Notes under the pieces: model-generated | What the model was told of the DNA's origin: nothing | The model's input: the letters and a program-made list of their open reading frames with translations, nothing else | Database searches by the model: none | Shown here: piece by piece, positions 25,987 to 34,266 of the stretch | Position numbering within the stretch: the first letter of the stretch is position 1 | Layout: each line of letters begins with the position of its first letter | Program-made: the position numbers and the translations under genes | Source: JACVRN01 sp036389255 | GTDB lineage: Bacteria > Acidobacteriota > Blastocatellia > Pyrinomonadales > Pyrinomonadaceae | DNA length: 64,000 nt | Reading direction: 5' to 3' | Assembly (NCBI GenBank): GCA_036389255.1 | Contig: DASVQI010000027.1 | Span: forward strand, 62,001-126,000

Positions 25987-26805
25987 ATGGCGCAGTCTGA
26001 TCCGGCGATGGAAGCGGCCAACGCGCTCAAGGATTTGTGGGGAGGAATAACACCTGATTCCACATGGCAGGGGCGCACGGGAAAAGGTGTGCGCGTCGCG
26101 GTCGTAGATAGCGGGATAGACGTGCGCCACCCCGCGCTTCAGGATAAAGTCAAAGAGTCCGTAGAAGCCGTGGTAGAGAATGGCAAGGTCGTCTTTCGTC
26201 CTTCCACTTCCGGCGATCAGGCGGGACACGGCACGGCCTGCGCGGGCATCATCACAGAGGTTGCGCCCGATGTTGAGCTTCACAGCGTAAAAGTTCTGGG
26301 GCCGAACGCTTCCGGCTCCGGCGACATGTTTCTGGCCGGGCTGGATTACGCCATACGCAACAAGATGCAGGTGGTCAATCTCTCTCTGGGGACGACCAAG
26401 CCGCAGTACTTCGGCCCCCTGCATGACCTGCTCGACCGCGCCTATCACGCGGGCTGCATACTGGTGGCGGCTGCCAACAACCTGCCGCAGCCAAGCTATC
26501 CTTCCATCTTCTCATCCTCGCTCGTCTCTGTAGTCAAGCGGGAGGGCGGCGACCCCTTCAACTTCGGCTACCGCTACGGCGAAGTAATAGAGCTTGTAGC
26601 GCCGGGCGTTCAGGTGCGTACGACATGGCCGGGCGGAGGTTACCGTCAGGTCACAGGCAACAGCTTCGCCTGTCCCTATATAGCCGGAATCATTGCGCTC
26701 ATTATGGAAGCCTACCCGACCCTGACGCCCTTTCAGGTCAAGAGCATCCTTTTCGCCATAGCCAGCCGCAACAAGCAGAAGGCCGAAGCCGCGCCGAAAG
26801 AATAG
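25987..26805 (+). CDS. Cytosolic subtilisin-like (S8) protease
   Basis: A 272-residue serine protease. It has no signal peptide and no propeptide: the first catalytic element begins near residue 35. The triad is complete: Asp in VAVVDSGID, His in GHGTACAG and Ser in GNSFACPYIAG, with the oxyanion Asn in VAAANNLPQP. A compact, leaderless S8 protease is expected to work inside the cell. AGGAGA lies 11 bases upstream. It converges on the exporter gene of the peptide cassette, separated by one terminator, and is the only protease beside that system, so it is a candidate for leader removal (inference). Confidence 0.9.
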   Translation: MAQSDPAMEAANALKDLWGGITPDSTWQGRTGKGVRVAVVDSGIDVRHPALQDKVKESVEAVVENGKVVFRPSTSGDQAGHGTACAGIITEVAPDVELHSVKVLGPNASGSGDMFLAGLDYAIRNKMQVVNLSLGTTKPQYFGPLHDLLDRAYHAGCILVAAANNLPQPSYPSIFSSSLVSVVKREGGDPFNFGYRYGEVIELVAPGVQVRTTWPGGGYRQVTGNSFACPYIAGIIALIMEAYPTLTPFQVKSILFAIASRNKQKAEAAPKE

Positions 26806-26809
26806 AAAG

Positions 26810-26840
26810 AGATTGATTCATCGGTTCATTGAATCAATCT
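26810..26840. terminator. Bidirectional terminator, GATTCA family
   Basis: AGATTGATTCA and TGAATCAATCT pair perfectly (11 bp) around a 9-base loop (26821-26829) between the stops of the subtilisin and exporter genes. The loop and right arm share the TCGGTTCATTGAATCAAT string with the palindrome at 16423-16455. Confidence 0.75.
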
Positions 26841-26842
26841 CC

Positions 26843-29023
26843 TTACATTCCCATTCCGCCGGGCATGCCCATGGCCATGCCGCTCGCCGCCATGTCGCTC
26901 GCTGGGTCTTCGCGCTTACGAAGCAGAGCAGGGTCAACGTTCTTCAGCTCATAGAGAGTCTTATACAAGCCTTCTCTCTTGATTAGCTCTTCGTGCGTCC
27001 CTTCGTCCGCCACCCTCCCCTGATTGAGCACTATGATGCGGTCTGAGACGGCTGCCACGAAGTTCAGGTCGTGGCTGATGACGACGCAGGTGCGACGATT
27101 CTGCTTGTCCTGCGCGTACTCGCGTATGACTTGAATGAGGCGGTTGCGTTGGTCTGCGTCCAAGTTCTCCGTGGGCTCGTCCAGCAGTAGAACTTCAGGA
27201 TTGCGCAGGAGACAACGCGCCAGCGCAATCAGACGCTTCTGCCCGCCGGAAGGAACCTGCACGTCAACAATCGTGTTGTACCCCTGACTAAACTTCGTCG
27301 TGATGACATCGTGAATGTGCGCCGTGCGGCAGGCCCAGACAATCTCGCCGTCCTGCGCGTCGGCTTTGCCGAGCCTGACGTTCTCTCTTATGGTGTCCTT
27401 CAGGAAGAAGGGGAACTGCGAGAGCTTTGAGACTTGCGAGCGCAAGGACTGAAGCGTCACGTCCGAGATGTCGTAACCATCAATCGTGATGCGCCCCTGC
27501 TCCGGCTCCAGAAAGCGCAGCAGCAGGTTCATAATCGTAGACTTGCCGCAGCCTATTGGCCCAACGAGCGAAATCGTTTCGCCTTCACGAATCTCGAACG
27601 AGATGTCGTTCAGAATCTTCTGCTGCGGCGTGTAGCCGAAGGTCACGTTCTCAAATTTCACGTTGCCGTGAACGGTCGGCAGAGCTTGCGCGCCCGGCTT
27701 CTCCTGAACTGTCGGGCGGGTGTCCAGCAACTGGTAGGTTCCGACTATGCCGGGCACGAGCGACTGGTATGTCGTGTAAGACATAATCACTCGCTGGACG
27801 GGCGCGAACATCGCGGGCACGAAGCCTATGAAGACAATCAGGCTGGCTAGAGTCAGCCCGAAGGCGTTGCCGAAGAGAATCCCTACCAGAAGCACCACCG
27901 CCGTAGAGACTGCCACGTAAACCTGCGAGCTGGTGTTGCTGACGTGCATCCATATGAGCATGCGCGCGGTCGAGTTGGCTACGGCACGCGCCGCCTGATT
28001 GAAGCGATGGCTGCGACGGGCCTGCGCGTTGAAGACCTGTATGTCGGCCATGCCGCTTATGGATTCTTCAAGCTCTGCGTTTAAGTCCCGGTTGTTCATC
28101 ATCATCTGGTTGGCGCTTGATTCCAGCTTCTTCATGGTGAAGCGGAAGAGGAAGAAAGCGAACGGCCCGAGGATGAGCGCAACGATGGTCATCTGCCAGC
28201 TAAGGCCAATCAGGTAGGCCAGAGCTATGACGAGCGAGATTACGTCCACGAGCGGCGAGAGCAGAACCTGCGTGAGCAGCTTCTGCACGCTCTGCGTCTC
28301 AATCAGCACGCGCGGCATCAGCCCGCCCGTCTGCGCGCCTGTGAAAAAGTCCAGCGAGAGAGTTTGCAAGTGGTCGTAGACCTGCTGTTGAATCTCCACG
28401 TCCAGCGACTGCTCAAGCAGCGTCATGCGCCACTGCTGCACCAGATGTAGGAGCACCGACAGGATGGAGGCGAGCGCCCAGATGATGAAGATAGTCGTAA
28501 ACGAGAGCGGCGTCGCAAGATAGTCTTCAAAGACATACTCGCGCAGGGCCTCGGGCTTGTTGTAGAGCGAGCCGGGCATGCTCCACACGCCGTCCCAAGT
28601 GTTCTGCGCCGCAGCCTCGCCCAAGATTTGTATCAGGGGGCCGAAAGACGCGCTCACAAGGAAGGGCGCGAGCGAGACGACCAGCATCAGCACCAGCGAA
28701 AGGCCAAGCTGAAGCTTGTATTTCCCCAGAAGCTTGAGGGCACGGCCAAGGTAAGGCCACGCGCTCATCTGCTGGGGCATGGCTGCCTCGGGCGGGCCGT
28801 CGCCTCCCGGCATTCCTTGCGCGGCCATGAAGCCGGGCGGCAGCTCTTCAGCCGAGCCGAAATCATCCGGGCCTGCGGCTATCATCTCTGCGGGCGGCCC
28901 GTCTGGCGGCGGCCCCGGCGGCCAATCTCCCGGCGGTACGCCACCGTCGGGTGGCCCGAATGGCGGCCCTCCCGACGGCGGGCCCTGTGGCGGCGGAGGC
29001 ATCTGTTTCGGATTGTCAGGCAT
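26843..29023 (-). CDS. Peptide-cassette ABC exporter, copy 1
   Basis: A 726-residue half transporter fused as membrane domain then ATPase. The first 90 residues are an unusual Pro/Gly-rich cytoplasmic tail. A six-helix exporter membrane domain (about 95-420) follows, then the nucleotide-binding domain with Walker A GPIGCGKST, signature VPSGGQKRL (normally LSGGQ), Walker B VLLLDEPTENLD and His switch VISHD. There is no C39 peptidase domain, so leader cleavage must be done elsewhere. It is the third gene of the TlpA-peptide-exporter cassette. The C-terminus is Met/Gly rich. It is a paralogue of the gene at 31085-33223, almost identical in the last 60 ATPase residues. Confidence 0.92.
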   Translation of the reverse strand: MPDNPKQMPPPPQGPPSGGPPFGPPDGGVPPGDWPPGPPPDGPPAEMIAAGPDDFGSAEELPPGFMAAQGMPGGDGPPEAAMPQQMSAWPYLGRALKLLGKYKLQLGLSLVLMLVVSLAPFLVSASFGPLIQILGEAAAQNTWDGVWSMPGSLYNKPEALREYVFEDYLATPLSFTTIFIIWALASILSVLLHLVQQWRMTLLEQSLDVEIQQQVYDHLQTLSLDFFTGAQTGGLMPRVLIETQSVQKLLTQVLLSPLVDVISLVIALAYLIGLSWQMTIVALILGPFAFFLFRFTMKKLESSANQMMMNNRDLNAELEESISGMADIQVFNAQARRSHRFNQAARAVANSTARMLIWMHVSNTSSQVYVAVSTAVVLLVGILFGNAFGLTLASLIVFIGFVPAMFAPVQRVIMSYTTYQSLVPGIVGTYQLLDTRPTVQEKPGAQALPTVHGNVKFENVTFGYTPQQKILNDISFEIREGETISLVGPIGCGKSTIMNLLLRFLEPEQGRITIDGYDISDVTLQSLRSQVSKLSQFPFFLKDTIRENVRLGKADAQDGEIVWACRTAHIHDVITTKFSQGYNTIVDVQVPSGGQKRLIALARCLLRNPEVLLLDEPTENLDADQRNRLIQVIREYAQDKQNRRTCVVISHDLNFVAAVSDRIIVLNQGRVADEGTHEELIKREGLYKTLYELKNVDPALLRKREDPASDMAASGMAMGMPGGMGM

Positions 29024-29167
29024 AGGGTCAGAGTCCTTCAGACGTGTGCGTTGATGATTCAGTTAAGAATGAATGCTGTCAGAGAGGGATAAAAAATTCA
29101 AGTCGGAACGCACGCGCCGCAATGGATTATCGAAGGTCGTCTAGAAGCAGGTAGCGCTTTAATGCAA

Positions 29168-29204
29168 CAGGTGGAAAGAGCCGCTGAAAGCTTCTTTCCA
29201 CCTG
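29168..29204 (-). terminator. Hairpin between peptide 1 and exporter 1
   Basis: CAGGTGGAAAGA (29168-29179) and TCTTTCCACCTG (29193-29204) pair perfectly around 13 bases. No U-tract follows on the minus strand, so a role in attenuation or mRNA 3'-end protection of the peptide message is more likely than full termination. Confidence 0.65.
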
Positions 29205-29296
29205 CCATTTTCTTTGATTGCCGGGCGGGCACGTTGCCAGCGCTCATCGCTCAGCAAACGGGCTGCCCGGTTAGCTCGGAGCTTGCGCCCGCGTGA

Positions 29297-29587
29297 TTAC
29301 GGGCAGCTCTGCCAGCAGTACTGGTAGCGGTAGTACCAGCGACGGCCAATCCTGATCCAGCAAATGCAGACGTGGCTGTAGGCTTGAACATCGCCCAACT
29401 GTTCCATGTCGAGAGCGCCTGCGCCGCCGAGTTGGTTCTCTTCGGACTTCTCAGCGCCTTCCGGGGGCGCGCCCTCATACTGCGTCTGCTGAGCTTCGAC
29501 TTCCTGATATTTCGAAAGCTCCTCATCGGGGATTTCAAAAGCCTTGCTGGCTTCACCTTTTTTCGGCACTGTGGTCACAATAGCCAT
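29297..29587 (-). CDS. Putative ribosomal peptide precursor 1 (96 aa)
   Basis: A 96-residue protein with no match to a family I know. Residues 1-30 form a leader motif shared with precursor 2 (MAIV, then E..K.F.IPD.ELSKY). Residues 31-63 are acidic and Gln/Glu/Pro rich. At 64-65 an LG pair precedes DVQAYS (66-71). The remaining C-terminal tail holds Cys74, Cys76, Cys91 and Cys95 and many Trp, Tyr and Arg residues. A leader, a double-glycine-like junction and a Cys/aromatic core, beside an exporter and a thioredoxin, are the hallmarks of a secreted ribosomal peptide. AAGGAG lies 11 bases upstream. It is preceded by a leader region of over 400 bases. Confidence 0.8.
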   Translation of the reverse strand: MAIVTTVPKKGEASKAFEIPDEELSKYQEVEAQQTQYEGAPPEGAEKSEENQLGGAGALDMEQLGDVQAYSHVCICWIRIGRRWYYRYQYCWQSCP

Positions 29588-30063
29588 AACAATCTCTTCT
29601 CCTTATCGTAAGGGGGAAATTTAGCTCCCCGTTTCGGTTTCAAGTTGGCCGAGCGCCGGACTGGGCGTGAATCAATGCTTGATTCCCGTTGGCCGACCCT
29701 CGCGGTGTAACACGGTTATGTCAAAAACCGGCTTGTCAACAGTACGTCGAAAACAGAGCGGTTGATGATTATTATCACTCGACTGTTTTCGGCTCTAACT
29801 AAACAAGGGGACGCAGGCGACGGATGCTTTTTGCAGCGCCCCTCTTATAGAAGGAGCTTTTCCAAAGACTACTCTCAAAGAGATTAAGAAAAGGCTGCAT
29901 GATGCGATTGCGGGCGCAAGACCGTCACCCTACAAGATGCGTGCGTCTAGCACTTGCCAACCCAGGGAAGCGTCCCACTGAAGAGAAAAAGTTTATTGAG
30001 CGGGCGCAATCCTAACAGCAAGCGGGCGGGACGCGCAAGATTTTTCTGCGCCGCCGCCCGGAA
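29588..30063 (-). promoter_or_regulatory. Promoter-like block and long leader of peptide 1
   Basis: No gene is seen in these 476 bases. On the minus strand TTGCGC (30038-30033), an 18-base spacer and TAGGAT (30014-30009) preceded by TG look like a promoter. The same block, TTGCGC-N17-TGTTAGGAT within near-identical flanks, lies at 34232-34260 before precursor 2. It would give a leader of about 415 bases. A GC-rich inverted repeat over the same bases (30023-30060) is an alternative reading, as a hairpin after the thioredoxin gene. TTGACA occurs twice more on the minus strand (29739-29734, 29724-29719) with no good -10. Confidence 0.45.
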
Positions 30064-30126
30064 AAGTAAGCGGTGAGCGAGTCTAACGAAAAGCCTTTCA
30101 CCGCTTCCGTTGCTCACCGCTTACTT
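30064..30126. repeat. Hairpin over the stop codon of thioredoxin 1
   Basis: AAGTAAGCGGTGAGC (30064-30078) and GCTCACCGCTTACTT (30112-30126) pair perfectly; the right arm contains the stop codon of the thioredoxin gene. A second TCACCGCTT (30098-30106) could pair with the same left arm, so two exclusive folds are possible. Confidence 0.75.
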
Positions 30127-30972
30127 CTCTTCCATGCACCGCGCCAGAATCTCTTCAAAGAGCGGGTCGCCTTCTTCACCGCCGTCGAAGCGACCGAAGG
30201 CGCGCACCACGCCCCTGCGGTCAATGAGCGCCACGGTCGGCAAGCCGACAGCGCCGTAAGCCATCTGCGTCGTCGCGTCTTCGGAAATCCCCACCGGAAA
30301 CTCAAGCGAGTGCTCGCGCACGTAGTTGTGAATCAGCTCAAGCTCCTTTTCGGCCGAATCTACGGGGCCGGGGCTCGTGTAATAGTGGCGCGTCAGGGCC
30401 AGCACCTTCAACCCGCTCGCGGCGTGTTCTTGATGAAGCCGCTTGACCTTCGGAAAGACCTCCACACAAGACCTGCACCAGGTGGCCCAGAACTCAAGCA
30501 ACAACACCTGCCCACGCAGGGCCTCCAGAGAGAGCGGTTCAGAGTTAATCCAGTGCTTGACCAGAATCTCCGGCGCTGTCTCTCCAATCAGGGAGACGCG
30601 CGTGTGATTGTCCCTGAGCACGGTCAGGTCTGTAAAAAATTTCCGCTTCTCGAAAGGGTTGCCGCTCTGCTTGACCTGCTCGAACTGCTGTTCAAGAAAA
30701 GAGAGTTCCTCGCCCAGCATGAGGCGGGCCTTCTGAAACTCTCCCGCTTCCTGATAGATGTCCGCGAGCATCGTCGCCAGAGCCGTGCGCCCCTGCGAGT
30801 CCACAGCATTGTTTGCGGCCCTTGCATCCACAAGTCCGGCCTCAAGCTCGCTTATGGCGGCTTCAAGATTGCCTTCTTCTAAAAGCTCCGACGCGCGCTC
30901 GAGCGCTTCGGGCATAAACATCGGCTGGCCCATCGGGGGCATATTCGCAGGGGTCTTCATGGCAGAATCCAT
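30121..30972 (-). CDS. Cytoplasmic TlpA-like thioredoxin with helical N-domain, copy 1
   Basis: A 283-residue protein. An N-terminal helical repeat region (about 20-115, TPR-like: RASELLEEGNLEAAISELEAG, TALATMLADIYQEAGEFQKA) is followed by a TlpA/AhpC-type redoxin domain (about 130-275) with the redox motif WCRSC and the cis-Pro region VGLPTVALIDRRG. No signal peptide is present, unlike classical TlpA, so it should act in the cytoplasm. It sits before precursor 1 in the cassette and may hold or shuffle the precursor cysteines before export (inference). It is a paralogue of 34267-35088. Confidence 0.87.
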   Translation of the reverse strand: MDSAMKTPANMPPMGQPMFMPEALERASELLEEGNLEAAISELEAGLVDARAANNAVDSQGRTALATMLADIYQEAGEFQKARLMLGEELSFLEQQFEQVKQSGNPFEKRKFFTDLTVLRDNHTRVSLIGETAPEILVKHWINSEPLSLEALRGQVLLLEFWATWCRSCVEVFPKVKRLHQEHAASGLKVLALTRHYYTSPGPVDSAEKELELIHNYVREHSLEFPVGISEDATTQMAYGAVGLPTVALIDRRGVVRAFGRFDGGEEGDPLFEEILARCMEEK

Positions 30973-31084
30973 TGTCTGAAAATCATCTCCTTAAATAAGA
31001 GCTAATAGATTTCGTGATACCTGATAAAGCCTACAGGCATCAGCTTTGACGCTCAACCCGGCGGGCTTTTGCGCCATAGCATGT

Positions 31085-33223
31085 TCAGCGCGGCATGGCT
31101 ACGCCCGGCGGAGGCATCCCGCGCATGCGTGCGCCCGGCGGCGGAGCGCCAGCGCCGCCAGTTCCGCCCGCGCCCGTGCGCGTGCGAAGCAGAGCAGGGT
31201 CAACGTTCTTCAGCTCATAGAGAGTCTTATACAAGCCTTCTCTCTTGATTAGCTCTTCATGCGTCCCTTCGTCCGCCACCCTTCCTTGATTCAGCACTAT
31301 GATGCGGTCTGAGACGGCTGCCACGAAGTTCAGGTCGTGGCTGATGACGATGCAGGTCTTTCTGTTTTCGGGCTGCTGCGCGTACTCGCGTATGACTTGA
31401 ATGAGGCGGTTGCGCTGGTCTGCGTCCAAGTTCTCCGTGGGCTCGTCCAGCAGTAGAACTTCCGGTTTCCTCAGCAGGTTGCGGGCCAGCGCAATCAGAC
31501 GCTTCTGCCCGCCGGAAGGAACCTGCACGTCAACGATTGTGTCATAACCTTTAGGCATGCGCTTGGGGTCAACAATGACATCGTGTATATGCGCGAGCCT
31601 GCAAGCCTCTTCGACCTCCGCGTCCGTGGCGTTAGCTTTGCCGAGCCTGACGTTCTCTCTTATGGTGTCCTTCAGGAAGAAGGGGAACTGCGAGAGCTTT
31701 GAAACCTGTTCGCGCAAAGACCGAAGCGTGACGTCCGTGATGTCTTTGCCTTCAAGCCGAATCACTCCCGATTCCGGGTCAAGGAAGCGCAGCAGCAGGT
31801 TCATAATCGTGGACTTGCCGCAGCCTATTGGCCCAACGAAGGCGACCGTCTCGCCCTCCTTGATGTTGAAGGTCAGGCCGTTCAGAACCTTCTGAGTGGG
31901 GCTGTAGCCGAAGACGACCGAATCGAAAGCCACGTCGCCGTGAACTTCGCCCATGTCCTCCGCGTCCGGCTTCTCTTTCACGGTCGGCTTGGTATCTAGC
32001 AGCTCGTAGGTTGCCACCACGTTCGGGACAAATGACTGGTACTGCGTGTAGGTCGCAACTAGCCTCTGCACCACGCCGAACATCTGCGGCGTCATCTGCA
32101 CGAAGGCAATGACGGCTGCCAGCGTCAGGCCGAACTGCGGGTAATAGATGATACCGACTATGAGCACGAGCGCGGTCGAGGCGGCGATGAAGATTTGCGC
32201 GCCCGAATTGCTGAAGCCCATCCAGGCCATCATCGCCGCAGAGTTTTTGGCCGCGACCTTTGAAGCTTCGGCAAAGCGGCTGCTTCGTCTGCCCTGCGCG
32301 TTGAAAATCTGAATATCCGAGATGCCGCTAATTGTCTCTTCCAGCTCCGCGCCAAGCTCGCGCCCGCTCATGGCCATTCCCTTGGCTGCCTGCTGCATCT
32401 TCTTGCTCGTGTAACGGAACATCAGCAGCACAAGCGGAGCCAGCACGAATGCTACCAGCGTCATCTGCCAGCTAAGGATTAGCAGGTAAGTGAGCACTAC
32501 TATGAGCACTATGACATCTATGAGCGGGTAGAGCGTCACCTGCGTCAGCATGCGTTGCACGCCAGCAGTCTCGGACAAGACTCTCTGCATGAGCGCGCCC
32601 GTCTGACCGCCCGTAAAGAAATCCAGCGAGAGCGATTGAAGATGGTCATAGACCTTCTGCTGTAGCCCGCGCAGCAGCCTCGCCTCAAGGTGCGCCACGA
32701 CCCACGCGCGCAGAAAGCTAAGTATTTGCGAGAGCACGAGCGCGCTTGCCCAGACGACGAGAATCGTACGCAAGGTGAGCGGCACGGCCAGCCAGCTCAG
32801 CCCGTAACTGCTCAGGGAACTCGTGTCCGCTTTGCCGAAAAGCGGCGCTGTCATCTCCCATATACTTCGCGCCGCGTTCGGGTTTCTGGCTCCCGGCGGA
32901 AGCGGCGCGGCGAATTGGCCAAGGATTTGAAAGATGGCGGCAAAGGCTACGCTGACTACAAACGGGAAGAGCGTCACCATCAGTGACAAAAGCATAGTGA
33001 TGGCCGTCAGCGATTTATGCTCTCCCAGAAGTCGCAGCGCACGGCCAATGTAGGGCTTGGCGCTCATCATCTTCGGAGGCATGCCCGGCTTCATACCGGG
33101 CGGCATGGCTCCCGGAGGGGGCGGCTGCGGGCCAGCCGTTGCGGGCGGCTTGCCTAGCGGAGGCCCGGGCGGCAGTCCTGCCGTCATCCCCGGAGGCGGC
33201 GTCGGCTGAGAGGGGCTGGACAT
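31085..33223 (-). CDS. Peptide-cassette ABC exporter, copy 2
   Basis: A 712-residue ABC half exporter with the same plan as copy 1: a Pro/Gly/Met-rich N-terminal tail of about 50 residues, six membrane helices, and an ATPase with GPIGCGKST, VPSGGQKRL, VLLLDEPTENLD and VISHD. The membrane domains of the two copies are clearly diverged while the last stretch of the ATPase is the same almost base for base. The C-terminus is again Gly/Pro/Met/Arg rich. It lies downstream of precursor 2, with two hairpins between, and 112 bases upstream of the copy-1 thioredoxin. It may form a homodimer or a heterodimer with copy 1. Confidence 0.92.
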   Translation of the reverse strand: MSSPSQPTPPPGMTAGLPPGPPLGKPPATAGPQPPPPGAMPPGMKPGMPPKMMSAKPYIGRALRLLGEHKSLTAITMLLSLMVTLFPFVVSVAFAAIFQILGQFAAPLPPGARNPNAARSIWEMTAPLFGKADTSSLSSYGLSWLAVPLTLRTILVVWASALVLSQILSFLRAWVVAHLEARLLRGLQQKVYDHLQSLSLDFFTGGQTGALMQRVLSETAGVQRMLTQVTLYPLIDVIVLIVVLTYLLILSWQMTLVAFVLAPLVLLMFRYTSKKMQQAAKGMAMSGRELGAELEETISGISDIQIFNAQGRRSSRFAEASKVAAKNSAAMMAWMGFSNSGAQIFIAASTALVLIVGIIYYPQFGLTLAAVIAFVQMTPQMFGVVQRLVATYTQYQSFVPNVVATYELLDTKPTVKEKPDAEDMGEVHGDVAFDSVVFGYSPTQKVLNGLTFNIKEGETVAFVGPIGCGKSTIMNLLLRFLDPESGVIRLEGKDITDVTLRSLREQVSKLSQFPFFLKDTIRENVRLGKANATDAEVEEACRLAHIHDVIVDPKRMPKGYDTIVDVQVPSGGQKRLIALARNLLRKPEVLLLDEPTENLDADQRNRLIQVIREYAQQPENRKTCIVISHDLNFVAAVSDRIIVLNQGRVADEGTHEELIKREGLYKTLYELKNVDPALLRTRTGAGGTGGAGAPPPGARMRGMPPPGVAMPR

Positions 33224-33265
33224 GAGAATTTTCCTTTAGGGCCAAAGGGTAGGAAGAACGCTAAA

Positions 33266-33401
33266 AGCTAGTGAATAGTAGACGGCAAATGGTGGATAGA
33301 AGAGATACTATCTTTCTATTCACTATTTACTATCTACTATTCACTAGCTGAAAAGCAACGGGTGGGAAAGAAGCCGATTTGAAGCTCTCTCTCCCACCCG
33401 T
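33266..33401 (-). terminator. Two hairpins between peptide 2 and exporter 2
   Basis: The first on the minus strand, 33401-33358, has perfect 10-bp arms (ACGGGTGGGA and TCCCACCCGT). The second, 33349-33266, has perfect 17-bp arms (AGCTAGTGAATAGTAGA and complement) with a further AGATA/TATCT pair inside. They could reduce exporter expression relative to the peptide. Confidence 0.7.
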
Positions 33402-33419
33402 AGTGGAACTTGCAACTGA

Positions 33420-33683
33420 CTAGCAGTACCACCAAACGTACACGCAGTTGCCGTAACCGTCGCATTCCCAGGCATAACAGATGTCCTGGTTGCTGTAGGC
33501 CTGAACGTCACCACCCTGCGAGCCAGCCTTTGCTACCGCCGTAGCGTCCGAGCGGCTGCGATTCTCTTTCTTCGGGAACATCTCGGCAGCCTTCTGCGGG
33601 TCAATCGCGTACTTCTCAAGCTCGGAATCAGGAACGTCGTACAGTTTTACTGTCTCTCCATTAGGACTGCTTACTATAGCCAT
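33420..33683 (-). CDS. Putative ribosomal peptide precursor 2 (87 aa)
   Basis: An 87-residue paralogue of precursor 1. The leader (residues 1-27: MAIVSS, GETVKLYDVPDSELEKY) and the junction (GG at 57-58, then DVQAYS at 59-64) are conserved. The spacer between them is basic and unrelated to that of precursor 1. The tail has Cys69, Cys74, Cys80 and Cys87 with many Tyr and Trp and ends in WWYC, so its Cys spacing differs from precursor 1. This pattern of conserved leader and hypervariable core is what separate products of one biosynthetic system would show. AAGGAG lies 14 bases upstream. Confidence 0.8.
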   Translation of the reverse strand: MAIVSSPNGETVKLYDVPDSELEKYAIDPQKAAEMFPKKENRSRSDATAVAKAGSQGGDVQAYSNQDICYAWECDGYGNCVYVWWYC

Positions 33684-34266
33684 GGCTTTTTGTGCTTCTC
33701 CTTCGTTGGGGTTAAGAGGATTGGATTCCTCGTTTGTAATTCAAAGATTCGCGGGCGCGCTCTTCTCTTTTTCGGCGGTCGGCGTCAGGAAAACCATCTG
33801 CCCGCTTGCGGCCTTAAAGCGCCCGGCTGGGGCAAGAGAGCGGCTGCATGAAATCTATTCAGCGACTGCTTCTCTCAGAGCCTCAAGAGCCGAAGGGCGA
33901 AGCATTCTCGATTACTTCCCCCTTCCGTCCTGCTCTTCCGGTTCGTCATACAGAGCTAAAGACGCCGGCCTCGAAAAATTTTGCGAGCCTCTGAAAGCTC
34001 ACTATTTCGTCAGCTTATAAGCCTGACGAAAACGCCTTAAATTGAGGACAAAACGGCGCTCGCCTGTCGTCGTCAGCCTTTAATTCTCGTCATCTGAATC
34101 AGAATAAGAGATGTCTAACAGAGCTTGCGGAATAGAGACGAACAGTAGTAGCGACCGCAGCAGGTCGTGGAAAAGGCGAGCCTCGCCTTTTAATTGAACC
34201 GGCCCTTGAATTGTTCTCTAAAGCGGGCGACATCCTAACAGCACCCGCCCGCCCGCGCAAGACTTT
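33684..34266 (-). promoter_or_regulatory. Promoter-like block and long leader of peptide 2
   Basis: No convincing gene occurs in these 583 bases; a plus-strand open frame at 33682-34020 lacks a ribosome-binding site and sensible composition. TTGCGC (34260-34255), 17 bases and TAGGAT (34237-34232) preceded by TG match the block before precursor 1. The resulting leader of about 540 bases holds two perfect stem-loops, 34005-34031 (9-bp arms TTTCGTCAG and CTGACGAAA) and 34171-34191 (AAAAGGCGAG with one-base centre). Confidence 0.45.

Noticed and set aside
29297..29587. Precursor 1 as a lanthipeptide or YcaO-type substrate
   Set aside because: No lanthionine synthetase, YcaO or radical SAM gene is nearby, and the core has few Ser or Thr residues.
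33682..34020. Plus-strand open frame in the leader of precursor 2
   Set aside because: It starts on the start codon of the opposing precursor, has no ribosome-binding site, and its composition is not protein-like.
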